Shown: positions 35,723 through 43,982 of the stretch, piece after piece
How positions within the stretch are numbered: the first letter of the stretch is position 1
Layout of the letters: every line of letters begins with the position of its first letter
IMG/VR virus record: IMGVR_UViG_3300035099_000380
Location: 1-44,935 of that record
Direction: 5' to 3' (one strand)
DNA: 44,935 nucleotides
Source of the DNA: a virus
Position numbers and translations under genes: made by a program
Notes under the pieces: generated by a model
Told to the model about the DNA's origin: nothing
What the model saw: only the letters and a program-made list of their open reading frames with translations
Database searches by the model: none

Positions 35723-38439
35723 CTTAAAATCTCCACATCTTCTTCCATCTCTACAAAGACAAAGTCCGTAGGGTCATCATGGATTATCTCATATTGTCTC
35801 ATACTATACATGCCTAATCTTTTTAGAGATGTAAAAGAAGGATTATCTATTCCACCTATATCAATCTCATGATTGTTGCTCCAAGATTTATTATCATCTC
35901 TCCACCTTACCACGCACGTAGGGGATGGTTCATCTCCATTGCCAACATTTCTTTTAAGGCGAATATTTAAAGCATTGATTTTCTTCTTTTTTAATGTCTC
36001 ATAAGTAATATGACCGCTTCTTCTAAGAGTCCTAATATTAGAGTCCTCTTCTTTAAAGAACGATTTCGACATCGTATAAATCTTTCCAGTAGTAATACTT
36101 CCTAATAAGGTATCTTGAGGCGCTGAAAAGTATTGAGAGGGAGAAGTGGAGTAGTAGATAGTAAGCTCAACAACAGCGATGCGGATCAAAGTTTTATGCT
36201 TAACAGGGTCTAAGGAGTCCCATTTACAAGCTATAACAAGACCAAAATCAGGTGATTCTACATCAGTGTCTAAAAGCGTTAGTCCCCAAGTTTCAAAAGG
36301 TCCTCCATATGACCTTATTTCTCCGTTCGTAAAGACGGATGAAGTAGCTTTATTTTCGCCTACAATATTTCCCCCTACTACTAATTTGACAACATAATCT
36401 TTTGGGAGATTATAAATGTAGGAGTAATAAACAGTTATCTCTACATAATCTATCCTAGCTTCAGGGAATGGCGGGAGTGCTCCTGCATAAGATTTAACTT
36501 GAATATAAATACCAAAGCCTGCATTGTTAACATATTCTGGCGTCAAGCTTATGTTCCAAGTACTCGTTGATCCACCATAAATATAGTTGTCCCAATTACT
36601 AGACCAGTCATAGGCATCCTGAGCTTTATTAGAGCCAACTGCTGATCCACCGTGATAAAGTTTGATTGTGTAATCTCTTATGTTATGCGATGGTGCTTTG
36701 TGTCTTATTCTTACTTTAACACCAGTAACCACAGAGAGCGGAGGTATAGAGAAACCAAAGTTAGTAATAATTAAAGCTCCTGACACAGTTCCAACGATGC
36801 CAGACCAATAGGCATAATTTCCATCTTCAGCATATAGATTTCCTTTATTACTCCACTCTGTGCCACTGGAAGATGCTCCCCCTTTCACCTGAGAGCCTGA
36901 TTCAGAAGGAAGTCTTGGTAACTTCACCTGAGCACTTACGCCAACTACATTAGCTCCAGCGGGTAGATCAAAACCAAAATTGGTGGCTTTTAGATAATGA
37001 GTAGCTCGGAGGTAATCAGAAGTTTGATCAGTTGATGTCTCTTCTACATTGATACCAGCATACCCAACACCTTGCCCTATTCTATAAAAGCTGTCTGAAT
37101 AAGGATTAATATACCAATTTCCTGAAACTGTTAAAGTATTTGAAGTATTGCTGGATATAGTTCTTACCTGCACAGCTCCTGTTCCTGAAATAATCTTTAC
37201 TGTATAATTTGCCCATTGGTTTGTAGTCCAAGTTTTTGATGTATCAGTGAGAGTGTTATTAGTGGCAGATGTAACAGTCCCAGAGTCATCTGTATACCTT
37301 TGAATTTGAGTAGGATCATTCCACGCATAATATCCTATATTATCCTCAACATCAGCTCCAGTTTGTGGTTCGGCAGATTCAGTTGATCCATAAGAGACAT
37401 AAGTTTCTTTGTCTACATGGATAGAACACCCGCAGATATACTTTTTATATGAATTAGTGAAAGAGTCCCACCTACCAATTTGCGACCATTGATCTAAAAC
37501 ATAATCATAAGCTAAGGTAAGCTCAGCACTTGGGAAAGTAAAAATTATCCAACTCCTTCCTTCTACAGACACATGGAACGCTTGAGTATCTACAATATCA
37601 GGAAGTCCCATGATTACTTTATAGAAAGGATGCTTGATAAATTCTGGAGACCTTCCTCTAAGTCTGACAAGTCTTCTTCGATGATCCAACCAGAATAGCA
37701 TTCCTCCAGCTCTTACTAAACTATAAGGTGCCCCAATTCCATTCTCAATCATTGCCCCAGATATAGGTGAGAAAGGAGTGTACCCATCATTATACCAAGA
37801 TTCTACTGAGGAAGAGCCAAATAGGAATAATTCCTTCCACATTACACAGAGAGCTTGAAGAGTATCTGGTTGAGCCTCGGCAGTAGCAAAATCAAGAGAG
37901 CTCCAGCTGGTTCTATCTACTGGGTCTGTGAAGTAGAATTTCTGAGAACCTAATAAATTAGCAATGATGTAGCCATCAAGGTAAGCAACATGGCTGACTT
38001 GGGTAGGAGCATCACCATCAGCTACCCAAACAACGTTGGAGGTTTCATTCACTAAATATCCTATTTTTCCACCCGTGGCTATCCAAAGTGAACTTCCATC
38101 AGAGGCAAAAGTAGCTGGTTTACTTGCACTTAATTCTTGCCCTACGGTTGTTATATCAGTAGCTGTTTTATTTGAGGTTATTTTCCAAGTGTGTCCATTG
38201 GCTACAACAATGAGAAGATTCTTAATTCCCCATAGAAACATTCCTTGAATAGGGTAGTTATAAGATAGATCCTTCCAAAGTTGCAAGCCTGGCCATTTAT
38301 TCGTAGCACCAACCTCGTCGACATAACCATTGATAAGAGCAGGAGAGACATCAGTGAGAGCAACCTCATCAACATTTTGATAGGCTCCTCCTGTTATCCT
38401 AAAAGTAGGTGGACTTATGTGAGTATACGAAGTTGGCAT
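35719..38439 (-). CDS. P22 gp10-like tail hub / packaged-DNA stabilisation protein
   Basis: The product has 906 residues; P22 gp10 is much shorter. Residues 30-365 show the gp10 pattern: LINGYVDEVGATNKWPGLQL, 'SSVESWYNDGYTPFSPISGA', 'MLFWLDHRRRLVRLRGRSPE' and 'RSWIIFTFPSAELTLAYDYV'. The protein resumes after about 768 (QYFSAPQDTLLGSITTGKIY). Between lies an insertion of about 400 residues with an N-terminal T/S/N-rich module (380-455) and a nested pair of homologous beta-sandwich domains (about 458-766). It closes the portal channel and links head to tail. The insertion may be surface-exposed and bind the host or fibres. Confidence 0.85.
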   Translation of the reverse strand: MPTSYTHISPPTFRITGGAYQNVDEVALTDVSPALINGYVDEVGATNKWPGLQLWKDLSYNYPIQGMFLWGIKNLLIVVANGHTWKITSNKTATDITTVGQELSASKPATFASDGSSLWIATGGKIGYLVNETSNVVWVADGDAPTQVSHVAYLDGYIIANLLGSQKFYFTDPVDRTSWSSLDFATAEAQPDTLQALCVMWKELFLFGSSSVESWYNDGYTPFSPISGAMIENGIGAPYSLVRAGGMLFWLDHRRRLVRLRGRSPEFIKHPFYKVIMGLPDIVDTQAFHVSVEGRSWIIFTFPSAELTLAYDYVLDQWSQIGRWDSFTNSYKKYICGCSIHVDKETYVSYGSTESAEPQTGADVEDNIGYYAWNDPTQIQRYTDDSGTVTSATNNTLTDTSKTWTTNQWANYTVKIISGTGAVQVRTISSNTSNTLTVSGNWYINPYSDSFYRIGQGVGYAGINVEETSTDQTSDYLRATHYLKATNFGFDLPAGANVVGVSAQVKLPRLPSESGSQVKGGASSSGTEWSNKGNLYAEDGNYAYWSGIVGTVSGALIITNFGFSIPPLSVVTGVKVRIRHKAPSHNIRDYTIKLYHGGSAVGSNKAQDAYDWSSNWDNYIYGGSTSTWNISLTPEYVNNAGFGIYIQVKSYAGALPPFPEARIDYVEITVYYSYIYNLPKDYVVKLVVGGNIVGENKATSSVFTNGEIRSYGGPFETWGLTLLDTDVESPDFGLVIACKWDSLDPVKHKTLIRIAVVELTIYYSTSPSQYFSAPQDTLLGSITTGKIYTMSKSFFKEEDSNIRTLRRSGHITYETLKKKKINALNIRLKRNVGNGDEPSPTCVVRWRDDNKSWSNNHEIDIGGIDNPSFTSLKRLGMYSMRQYEIIHDDPTDFVFVEMEEDVEILR

Positions 38440-38453
38440 TTTTTACCTTTCAG

Positions 38454-39128
38454 CTACCTCCTTAATAGTGCTATATAGAGAGAACCGCCCTCTTTACTGG
38501 CCGCTAATGCCCTGCTCAACCAATCATTAGCTTCAAGTTTGAGAAGCTGACGCTCCTTTAAATCAAGTCCGTATTCATAAGATATGATATGAGCTGAACC
38601 AAAAATGAGAGCATTTGACCACTCAACAGGAAAGTCAGGATTATCTGCCGCTGTATTCAGATCCTGGAGACGAAGAACAGCTGTGTAGTAAAAAGTATAG
38701 GAAGTATCTGGAGTATAATGGAAATAGAGATAAGAAGCATCAAGCTTTCTCTCAAAATAGACTCGTTCTGGCCGAGCCTTCATAGCTTTAGTGGTAATAC
38801 TGTCATACTCAGCTTTTGTTATAACGGAAACTGGGAAATCATAATCGTTTACTCTGATATATGGAGTAGGGAGAATTCCTATAACTTTTGCATCCAGGGT
38901 ATATGAAGCTACTCCATCTGACAAAGCAAGAGTGTTATCTACATAAGTCCATAAATAGACCCCATCATTCATAAGACTGAGATTCAACGAGTTAAGAGCA
39001 TGTGCCGCCTCAGCCATTTGATTAGCTGAGGGATCTTCCCCTTGTGCTACCGCTCCTACTTTTCGCAAAGCTGATTTTATTATATCATCCCTTGTTTGAA
39101 TAAAGTCCCAACTCCCTGATACAGCCAT
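38454..39128 (-). CDS. P22 gp4-like head-tail adaptor
   Basis: The product has 224 residues. The pattern 'TRDDIIKSALRKVGAVAQGE' (residues 12-31), 'ANQMAEAAHALNSLNLSLMN' and DGVYLWTYV is that of gp4-like tail accessory factors that first bind the portal. Then come beta strands (PYIRVNDYDFPVSVIT) and a C-terminal helical part. It directly precedes the gp10-like gene in transcription, the order seen in P22-like phages. It starts at ATG overlapping the zinc-ribbon gene stop. Confidence 0.82.
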   Translation of the reverse strand: MAVSGSWDFIQTRDDIIKSALRKVGAVAQGEDPSANQMAEAAHALNSLNLSLMNDGVYLWTYVDNTLALSDGVASYTLDAKVIGILPTPYIRVNDYDFPVSVITKAEYDSITTKAMKARPERVYFERKLDASYLYFHYTPDTSYTFYYTAVLRLQDLNTAADNPDFPVEWSNALIFGSAHIISYEYGLDLKERQLLKLEANDWLSRALAASKEGGSLYIALLRR

Positions 39129-39367
39129 TATCTATTTCTCCTTCTATAAACATCCCTCTCATGCTCAGGCTCGAAGCAGCGCTTGCAAACCATAGCACCA
39201 TCCCATCTTTTTGCCAATTCTTTTTCCTTAAAAGTAAAACCACATTCATCACAATCTCGTTCGCTGAGAAGAGGGTCATAGCCAGCCATTTCAGCATAAG
39301 TCCCATCAAAGCCCCAAAAACCATCAGATCCCCAAGCAAAATTTCCCCACTCTGAATAATTAGTCAT
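39128..39367 (-). CDS. Small CxxC zinc-ribbon protein in the structural block
   Basis: The product has 79 residues. An aromatic, glycine-rich start (EWGNFAWGSDGFWGFDGTYA) leads to CDEC (39-42) and CKRC near residue 61, forming a zinc ribbon, then an acidic/basic tail (PEHERDVYRRRNR). Similar small zinc-ribbon proteins occur near head-tail genes of other phages. It may be a minor virion or assembly protein. Overlaps on both sides couple it to its neighbours. Confidence 0.65.
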   Translation of the reverse strand: MTNYSEWGNFAWGSDGFWGFDGTYAEMAGYDPLLSERDCDECGFTFKEKELAKRWDGAMVCKRCFEPEHERDVYRRRNR

Positions 39368-39981
39368 CTAATTATCTCCATAGCAAACCAGCTTTTCCAA
39401 TCAGTGTCAACATAAGTGTTTAAAGCACTACCTGTTGATTGAGTCAAGCACAATGTAAAATAATCTCCACCTTGAACACTTAATATAGGACTTACAATCT
39501 GTATCGTCGTATAAGGGTCAGCAGAAGCATATTCCCAGATTCGAGGATTCCCTGGAAAACTGGCACCGTTTTTTCGAAAATATACAAAGCGAGCGCCAGT
39601 AGAGTCTGGTTGTGTTACTACATATCCCAGTAAACGAACTCGTGTAACTCCTAAAGGAACGGTCAATCGTTCAGGATTTGTAGTATTATCATGGATATCA
39701 CTATCATCATAATCTTCAGCTTGAAAAATCAACGGTGTTTCTACATTGTTTGGGATGCTTTGCCCTACATTCTGATAAACAAGGCAACCTTTTAATAAAC
39801 AGTATTGAGGATGAGGATCGGGTGCTGAAAGATGGTTATTCATCGCATTTGATATGTCAGCACTAGTAACAAAATTATCAATCGTATCAAAATTCTGGTT
39901 TAAAGCAGGCCCCCAATCAGCGCCAGGCGTTCCAGCATCAGGTTTTGCTAAATTTTTCTTCGGTGTATACGAGAAACCCAT
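39364..39981 (-). CDS. Head or tail fibre-like protein, 205 residues
   Basis: Residues 1-60 (YTPKKNLAKPDAGTPGADWG; PALNQNFDTIDNFV) resemble the N-terminal virion-attachment part of phage fibres, followed by 'AMNNHLSAPDPHPQYCLLKG', a common fibre linker. A beta-sandwich C-terminus follows (VTRVRLLGYVVTQPDSTGAR). Placed between head and tail genes, it may be a head fibre or a short appendage. Length is short, so it may be trimeric. Function is inferred. Confidence 0.7.
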   Translation of the reverse strand: MGFSYTPKKNLAKPDAGTPGADWGPALNQNFDTIDNFVTSADISNAMNNHLSAPDPHPQYCLLKGCLVYQNVGQSIPNNVETPLIFQAEDYDDSDIHDNTTNPERLTVPLGVTRVRLLGYVVTQPDSTGARFVYFRKNGASFPGNPRIWEYASADPYTTIQIVSPILSVQGGDYFTLCLTQSTGSALNTYVDTDWKSWFAMEIIR

Positions 39982-39990
39982 GCTCCCCTC

Positions 39991-40341
39991 TTAGTAAGGA
40001 ATATATCTTCCATAGAGCTTATCACCAGACCCAGCTCCCGTGAAGACATCTAACTTTAACCTTACCCTCTTTACAGGTTTATTAATCACATGAAACATAG
40101 CTTTCTTGGCTGTTATCTCATCCGCAGCAAGGCTATAAGACGCAAGAGTATACCAGTGAGCATCAGCATCAGCTACTCCTCTGTTGTCATCTGAAGCTTC
40201 TAAATTAACAGTAACAGCCGTTACGCTACTATCAGCATCAATGTAATAACAGGCAACAGTATGGTCTTTGACTACTTTTTTTGGAAATATGCTGGCACTT
40301 GCTCCTGTTGCTTCTACTCCGTCTAACATTAAATGAGCCAT
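39991..40341 (-). CDS. Hypothetical virion protein, 116 residues
   Basis: A beta-rich protein (HTVACYYIDADSSVTAVTVN; HVINKPVKRVRLKLDVFTGA) with no membrane helix. Sequence pattern suggests a small jelly-roll. It lies between the 236-residue head protein gene and the fibre-like gene, so a decoration or head-neck role is possible. The family is not recognised. Confidence 0.65.
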   Translation of the reverse strand: MAHLMLDGVEATGASASIFPKKVVKDHTVACYYIDADSSVTAVTVNLEASDDNRGVADADAHWYTLASYSLAADEITAKKAMFHVINKPVKRVRLKLDVFTGAGSGDKLYGRYIPY

Positions 40342-40354
40342 AGTTCACCTCCAG

Positions 40355-41065
40355 TTATGCTTGAGTAACACCTCTGCTGGTAAGACTTGTAGGGATATAG
40401 ATTATTCTATACTGAGACCCATCACAAGCCGCAGCAGGAAGATATGTTCCTCTCACATCGCCAGTAGTTGTTGTAGCAGGAGAAGTTGTATCAGCCAGAG
40501 TGATGGTTCCTAATGTAACAGCCGCACCAGCTTTGGTTACCTTCATTATAGTATCATGCGCCATAAGATAGGGCAAACCAAGAGTATTATCATGCCCAAG
40601 ATTAGCAGTATTACTCTGAGCATTCCCAGTGGATGTAAAGGTTATGCTGGTTATTTTTTTAAAAGCTTTCTTTCCTGTAGCCGTTTTTGATGTTCCACCA
40701 GCTGTAACACTAAGCAACTCTGACATTGCCTCATTATAAACATCATACCCAGCAACAAGACAATCCATAGCTACTACAGAAGTAGAGTGAGTAACAGTTA
40801 ACTTCATGTTCCTTGGAACATCAAGAATCCAGGTGTTATTAACACCATCGCAAGGGCTTATCCCAATGTTAGCAGTTGTGTAAGTTATACTCGTTGCATT
40901 AGGAAGTTCTGTGCCTGTAGCTGATACTATAAAAGAGTCAGCATCAAGAGCAATAGGTGAGCCCATATCTGCTACAACAGGAAGCCCTCCATCATACCGA
41001 ACACCACCTCCATAAGTTGCCTTTCCGCAACCTATGCCAAAAGGAAATCTTGTTATCTTTCCCAT
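40355..41065 (-). CDS. Hypothetical virion protein, 236 residues
   Basis: GGAGGT precedes the ATG at 41065. It is beta-rich with many T and A residues (ADSFIVSATGTELPNATSIT; STSVVAMDCLVAGYD; NLGHDNTLGLPYLMAHDTIM). There is no cysteine pattern or coiled coil. It looks like an Ig-like or decoration protein. It is transcribed after the capsid gene and the small basic ORF. The family is not recognised. Confidence 0.65.
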   Translation of the reverse strand: MGKITRFPFGIGCGKATYGGGVRYDGGLPVVADMGSPIALDADSFIVSATGTELPNATSITYTTANIGISPCDGVNNTWILDVPRNMKLTVTHSTSVVAMDCLVAGYDVYNEAMSELLSVTAGGTSKTATGKKAFKKITSITFTSTGNAQSNTANLGHDNTLGLPYLMAHDTIMKVTKAGAAVTLGTITLADTTSPATTTTGDVRGTYLPAAACDGSQYRIIYIPTSLTSRGVTQA

Positions 41066-41110
41066 TTTACCTCCATTCTAACCCGCCCATCCCGCCGAAG
41101 TTTGCATTGT

Positions 41111-41248
41111 TTATACCTTTCTTCTCATTCTAAGAGGGGAAGGTCTTAATAAATGGCGAAGAAATGGTCTCTTTGCCTTCCCTCCCAATTTATCAGTAGT
41201 CCTTCTCCCTCTTAGAACATTACTTAAATCAGAAGTTAATTTTGCCAA
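41111..41248 (-). CDS. Basic 45-residue ORF in frame straight after the capsid stop
   Basis: The frame opens with TTG at 41248, the codon directly after the capsid TAA, and has CCAGGAGCC (an AGGAG ribosome site) 5 bases before. It ends at 41111. It is rich in arginine and lysine (14 of 45), e.g. 'VLRGRRTTDKLGGKAKRPF'. Because it shares the capsid frame, either reinitiation at TTG or readthrough of TAA could express it; readthrough would give a minor extended capsid protein. A basic tail inside the shell could bind DNA. It fills most of an otherwise empty 183-bp gap. Confidence 0.6.
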   Translation of the reverse strand: MAKLTSDLSNVLRGRRTTDKLGGKAKRPFLRHLLRPSPLRMRRKV

Positions 41249-42148
41249 TTAGGCTCCTGGTGAACCAAATATACATCTTGGGTCAGTCCACCCGCTGTCA
41301 CAACGATAAGTTGTTTTAAATTTCGCATTCTCAGAATCAAAAACATTATCGTTAGTGAACTCAGGATTTCTTCTCCAGAACCACAATAGACCATTAGGAA
41401 CATCAGTGAGAATGAACCACGCATCTGGATCAGTCAACCAGTGAAGCAACAGATGACCACGAGGAAGAATTCCCCTCGCAGGGTTATAGTTGTTGTTAGC
41501 TGTATCAGGAAGTCTCTCAGATTTTAAGATATACTGGCACTGGAAATCGTTAGAAGGATGAACCACAAGAGCAAGAGGGCGAACTGCCATCAGCAAGCCT
41601 CTATCATCATAGAATGATGTAGAGATGTCAATGAGAGCCTGTTCAAAGCTTGTTATGTCAAGGTCAGCAGATACCGAAAGCATGTTTCTGAAAGTGCCAC
41701 CGCCAATAAGAGGATGATCAGTTGCACAGAGTTGTTTACTATCAGCACCAACGTAGGAAGAATTAAACGCTCGGTTGAGATGGTTAGCTGCTGTTACTTC
41801 AATAGTGTGTCTTACAGAGCGAGAAAGAGCTTTTGGCATATTATTTATCTGGCGATAAAGGTCATCCTCAAGCATCTCTCTTGCAACTATAAACCCAAGA
41901 CCAAAGGTAGACATAGTGTATCTCTTTTTCCATCCTTGGTATGCTGTATCATATTCAACGCTTCGACCTACTGGTTTTGGAGGCACAAGACCAAAACCTG
42001 TTAAGTTCATGTCCTCTTCCCAGGCTCGGGCAGTAGTTGTTACTTCAAAAACTTGAGAGAACTCTTCTGGATACTGAGCATATTCAAGACCATATATTTT
42101 TCTCAGGCCAGGAGCAAGAAGTTCACTAAAGTTACTTGGAACTATCAT
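41249..42148 (-). CDS. Major capsid protein, Mu gpT-like HK97 fold
   Basis: The product has 299 residues, behind AAAAGGAGGTGATATC. It shows the Mu-type head pattern: 'YDTAYQGWKKRYTMSTFGLG', 'FIVAREMLEDDLYRQINNMP', then 'ATDHPLIGGGTFRNMLSVSA', 'HPSNDFQCQYILKSERLPD' and 'DPDAWFILTDVPNGLLWFWR'. No long scaffold-like delta domain precedes it, in keeping with a separate scaffold gene upstream. It assembles the icosahedral head. Its stop is followed at once by a basic in-frame ORF. Confidence 0.9.
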   Translation of the reverse strand: MIVPSNFSELLAPGLRKIYGLEYAQYPEEFSQVFEVTTTARAWEEDMNLTGFGLVPPKPVGRSVEYDTAYQGWKKRYTMSTFGLGFIVAREMLEDDLYRQINNMPKALSRSVRHTIEVTAANHLNRAFNSSYVGADSKQLCATDHPLIGGGTFRNMLSVSADLDITSFEQALIDISTSFYDDRGLLMAVRPLALVVHPSNDFQCQYILKSERLPDTANNNYNPARGILPRGHLLLHWLTDPDAWFILTDVPNGLLWFWRRNPEFTNDNVFDSENAKFKTTYRCDSGWTDPRCIFGSPGA

Positions 42149-42165
42149 TTAGATATCACCTCCTT

Positions 42166-42675
42166 TTATACCCCAGCTACTGATGCTTTATACTGGTGTT
42201 GATTGATTAGAACTTCCAAATCTACATAAGCTTCCCAGTTATTGTTAGGCTCGTCAATCTTTCCAATAATCTTAAGTTGCGATCCTGTTCCTATATTAGC
42301 TGCATTAAGTTGATGTCCACTCACTTTAGTTGTAGCATTTCCAGATCCAGCTGTATGATTAGCAGTGTTAAAAACATCCGCGGCAGCTACTGAACCATCA
42401 GCTTGAACTCCAAAAACTATATATGGGTCATCGTAGACGAGAACTTCTACACCACCTGCGGATGCGGCATCAGATTTATACTCAGCGGCAACACCAACAA
42501 CAATGGTGCCATCACCAGCTGCAGCTGCTTGCACAGTTCCCGCAGCGACAGCTTTCAGCAAATCACCTCTATAAACAGTAGCGCCTGTAGTGAGAATGTA
42601 CTTTTTTGATTCAATCTGAGCACCTAATAGATGTCTCACAGGGAAGAATCCTCTTGGCTGATTTACATTAGCCAT
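42166..42675 (-). CDS. Head decoration/stabilisation protein candidate
   Basis: The product has 169 residues, beta-rich with many A, G and V (TTGATVYRGDLLKAVAAGTV; AADVFNTANHTAGSGNATTK). It starts 'MANVNQPRGFFPVRHLLGAQ', a start I recall from small head proteins encoded just before capsid genes. It is transcribed immediately before the major capsid protein, the usual place for a decoration protein. Its exact family is uncertain. Confidence 0.7.
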   Translation of the reverse strand: MANVNQPRGFFPVRHLLGAQIESKKYILTTGATVYRGDLLKAVAAGTVQAAAAGDGTIVVGVAAEYKSDAASAGGVEVLVYDDPYIVFGVQADGSVAAADVFNTANHTAGSGNATTKVSGHQLNAANIGTGSQLKIIGKIDEPNNNWEAYVDLEVLINQHQYKASVAGV

Positions 42676-42688
42676 CCAAAATCACCTC

Positions 42689-43063
42689 CTATTTTTTTGT
42701 CCCTTCCACTACTTTAATACCTCCATAGGTTCTTCCACCTACCTCCTCTTTGAACTTTTCTGCTTGTGCTTCAAGCAGGCTGTCTGTCCTAGCCTGATAA
42801 TACGCATTGCGCTTGTCAGCGAGTTCTTTAGGCATCTTACATAAGATGAGATTGCGTTTTCTTATAGCACTATCAATTTGAGTGCCATCTAATAAAAGGA
42901 TTGGAGGGGGTTCTTCTTTCCCCTTATTAACTCCTTTAACAGGATCCCAACCCTCAACCATTGCTTTATCAAGATTATCCAACCTAACCCAACGGTAAAC
43001 ATAGTTAGGATCTTTTCCACTTACTGGTAATAAAGGCGCTGGTTCCCATGGTTTCGTTGTCAT
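42689..43063 (-). CDS. Hypothetical head-region protein, 124 residues
   Basis: Soluble, with a conserved-looking start 'PNYVYRWVRLDNLDKAMVEG' and a charged helical end (RNAYYQARTDSLLEAQAEKF). It sits between scaffold and decoration genes and overlaps the scaffold stop. It may be a minor head or scaffold partner. The family is not recognised. Confidence 0.65.
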   Translation of the reverse strand: MTTKPWEPAPLLPVSGKDPNYVYRWVRLDNLDKAMVEGWDPVKGVNKGKEEPPPILLLDGTQIDSAIRKRNLILCKMPKELADKRNAYYQARTDSLLEAQAEKFKEEVGGRTYGGIKVVEGTKK

Positions 43064-43905
43064 TTTCTCTCTCCTTTCGCTTTTTCAATAAGATAAAGTT
43101 GTTTAGCATACTCTTCTTCCGTGCAACCTGTGATACGAGCAAATTCTTTCTGTTCTGGTGTCAGCTTGTATTGAAGTTTACCATTCTGAATGTTTACAAA
43201 GCTTCTACTTTCTCCGCCTTTATCAACCATTGATGGTGGCTTTTTACCATAATTAAAGCGCTCTTCCACTCTTCGTTTTACCTCCTTCAGCCTTTCTACC
43301 AGACTTTCATTCCCCCATTTAGGGTCAGTTGAGAGGAGTTTCTCAATAGCTATAGCTGAAGCTCTCATTATAGGATCTTCATTCCACCATTCAGTTTCAC
43401 TAACGAATCTCTTCAGCACAGCAATATCCTCAGCATTAATTTCTGGAAGAGGTGGAGGCGGCTTTTCTACTGGTTTATTCTTAATCTCCCTTAAATCAAT
43501 TTTGAGGTCTACAATTCTCCCATCGATTTCGTTGATGAGATCATAATCTTCATCTTTAACCGCAGCTCTTCTTTTCTCTTGAAGCTCGCTTATTTGCTTT
43601 TCTATTTTGGCTGTCTGACTTTCCTTTGTTTCCTCCTCCTTCCCTTTCACTAAGCTATCAAAGCCTTTAGATATGGCTTCTGATAAGTTTTTATTGTGAG
43701 AAGCCATCTCCTTTATGAGAGATTCTTTCTTCACCAGTTCTTCTTTGAGAAAAGATAAGTCTCTTTCAAATTGCTTCATTTGGCCATAAACTTGTTTGAA
43801 TCTGGGATGTTCTGGCGGTGGCTCGTGTTCTTTTTCACTTTCTCCAGTCTTTTCTGGAACATCAGGCTCCTCTAAAGTTATTTCTTTTACTTCTTCATCA
43901 GCCAT
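43060..43905 (-). CDS. Scaffolding protein candidate
   Basis: The product has 281 residues. It is acidic and mainly coiled coil: an E/P-rich start (EPDVPEKTGESEKEHEPPPE), then long heptad helices (QFERDLSFLKEELVKKESLI; KIEKQISELQEKRRAAVKDE). The C-terminus (LTPEQKEFARITGCTEEEYA) is a small helical unit that may bind the capsid. It lies between GroES and the head genes, as scaffolds do. No protease gene was found, so it would leave intact or be cut by another enzyme. Confidence 0.75.
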   Translation of the reverse strand: MADEEVKEITLEEPDVPEKTGESEKEHEPPPEHPRFKQVYGQMKQFERDLSFLKEELVKKESLIKEMASHNKNLSEAISKGFDSLVKGKEEETKESQTAKIEKQISELQEKRRAAVKDEDYDLINEIDGRIVDLKIDLREIKNKPVEKPPPPLPEINAEDIAVLKRFVSETEWWNEDPIMRASAIAIEKLLSTDPKWGNESLVERLKEVKRRVEERFNYGKKPPSMVDKGGESRSFVNIQNGKLQYKLTPEQKEFARITGCTEEEYAKQLYLIEKAKGERK

Positions 43906-43941
43906 ACTTCCTCCTGCGGGGTTCTACCCGATTTGCAAGGT

Positions 43942-43982
43942 GGAATCAGTTATAAAAATGCACTTAAGCACTAACTGATTCC
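43942..43982 (-). promoter_or_regulatory. Hairpin spanning the groES stop
   Basis: GGAATCAGTT (43942-43951) and its perfect complement (43973-43982) surround a 21-base loop that holds the groES stop codon. There is no T-run. It lies between GroES and scaffold in the late mRNA, so it may slow RNA decay or tune the GroES-to-scaffold ratio. Confidence 0.55.
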
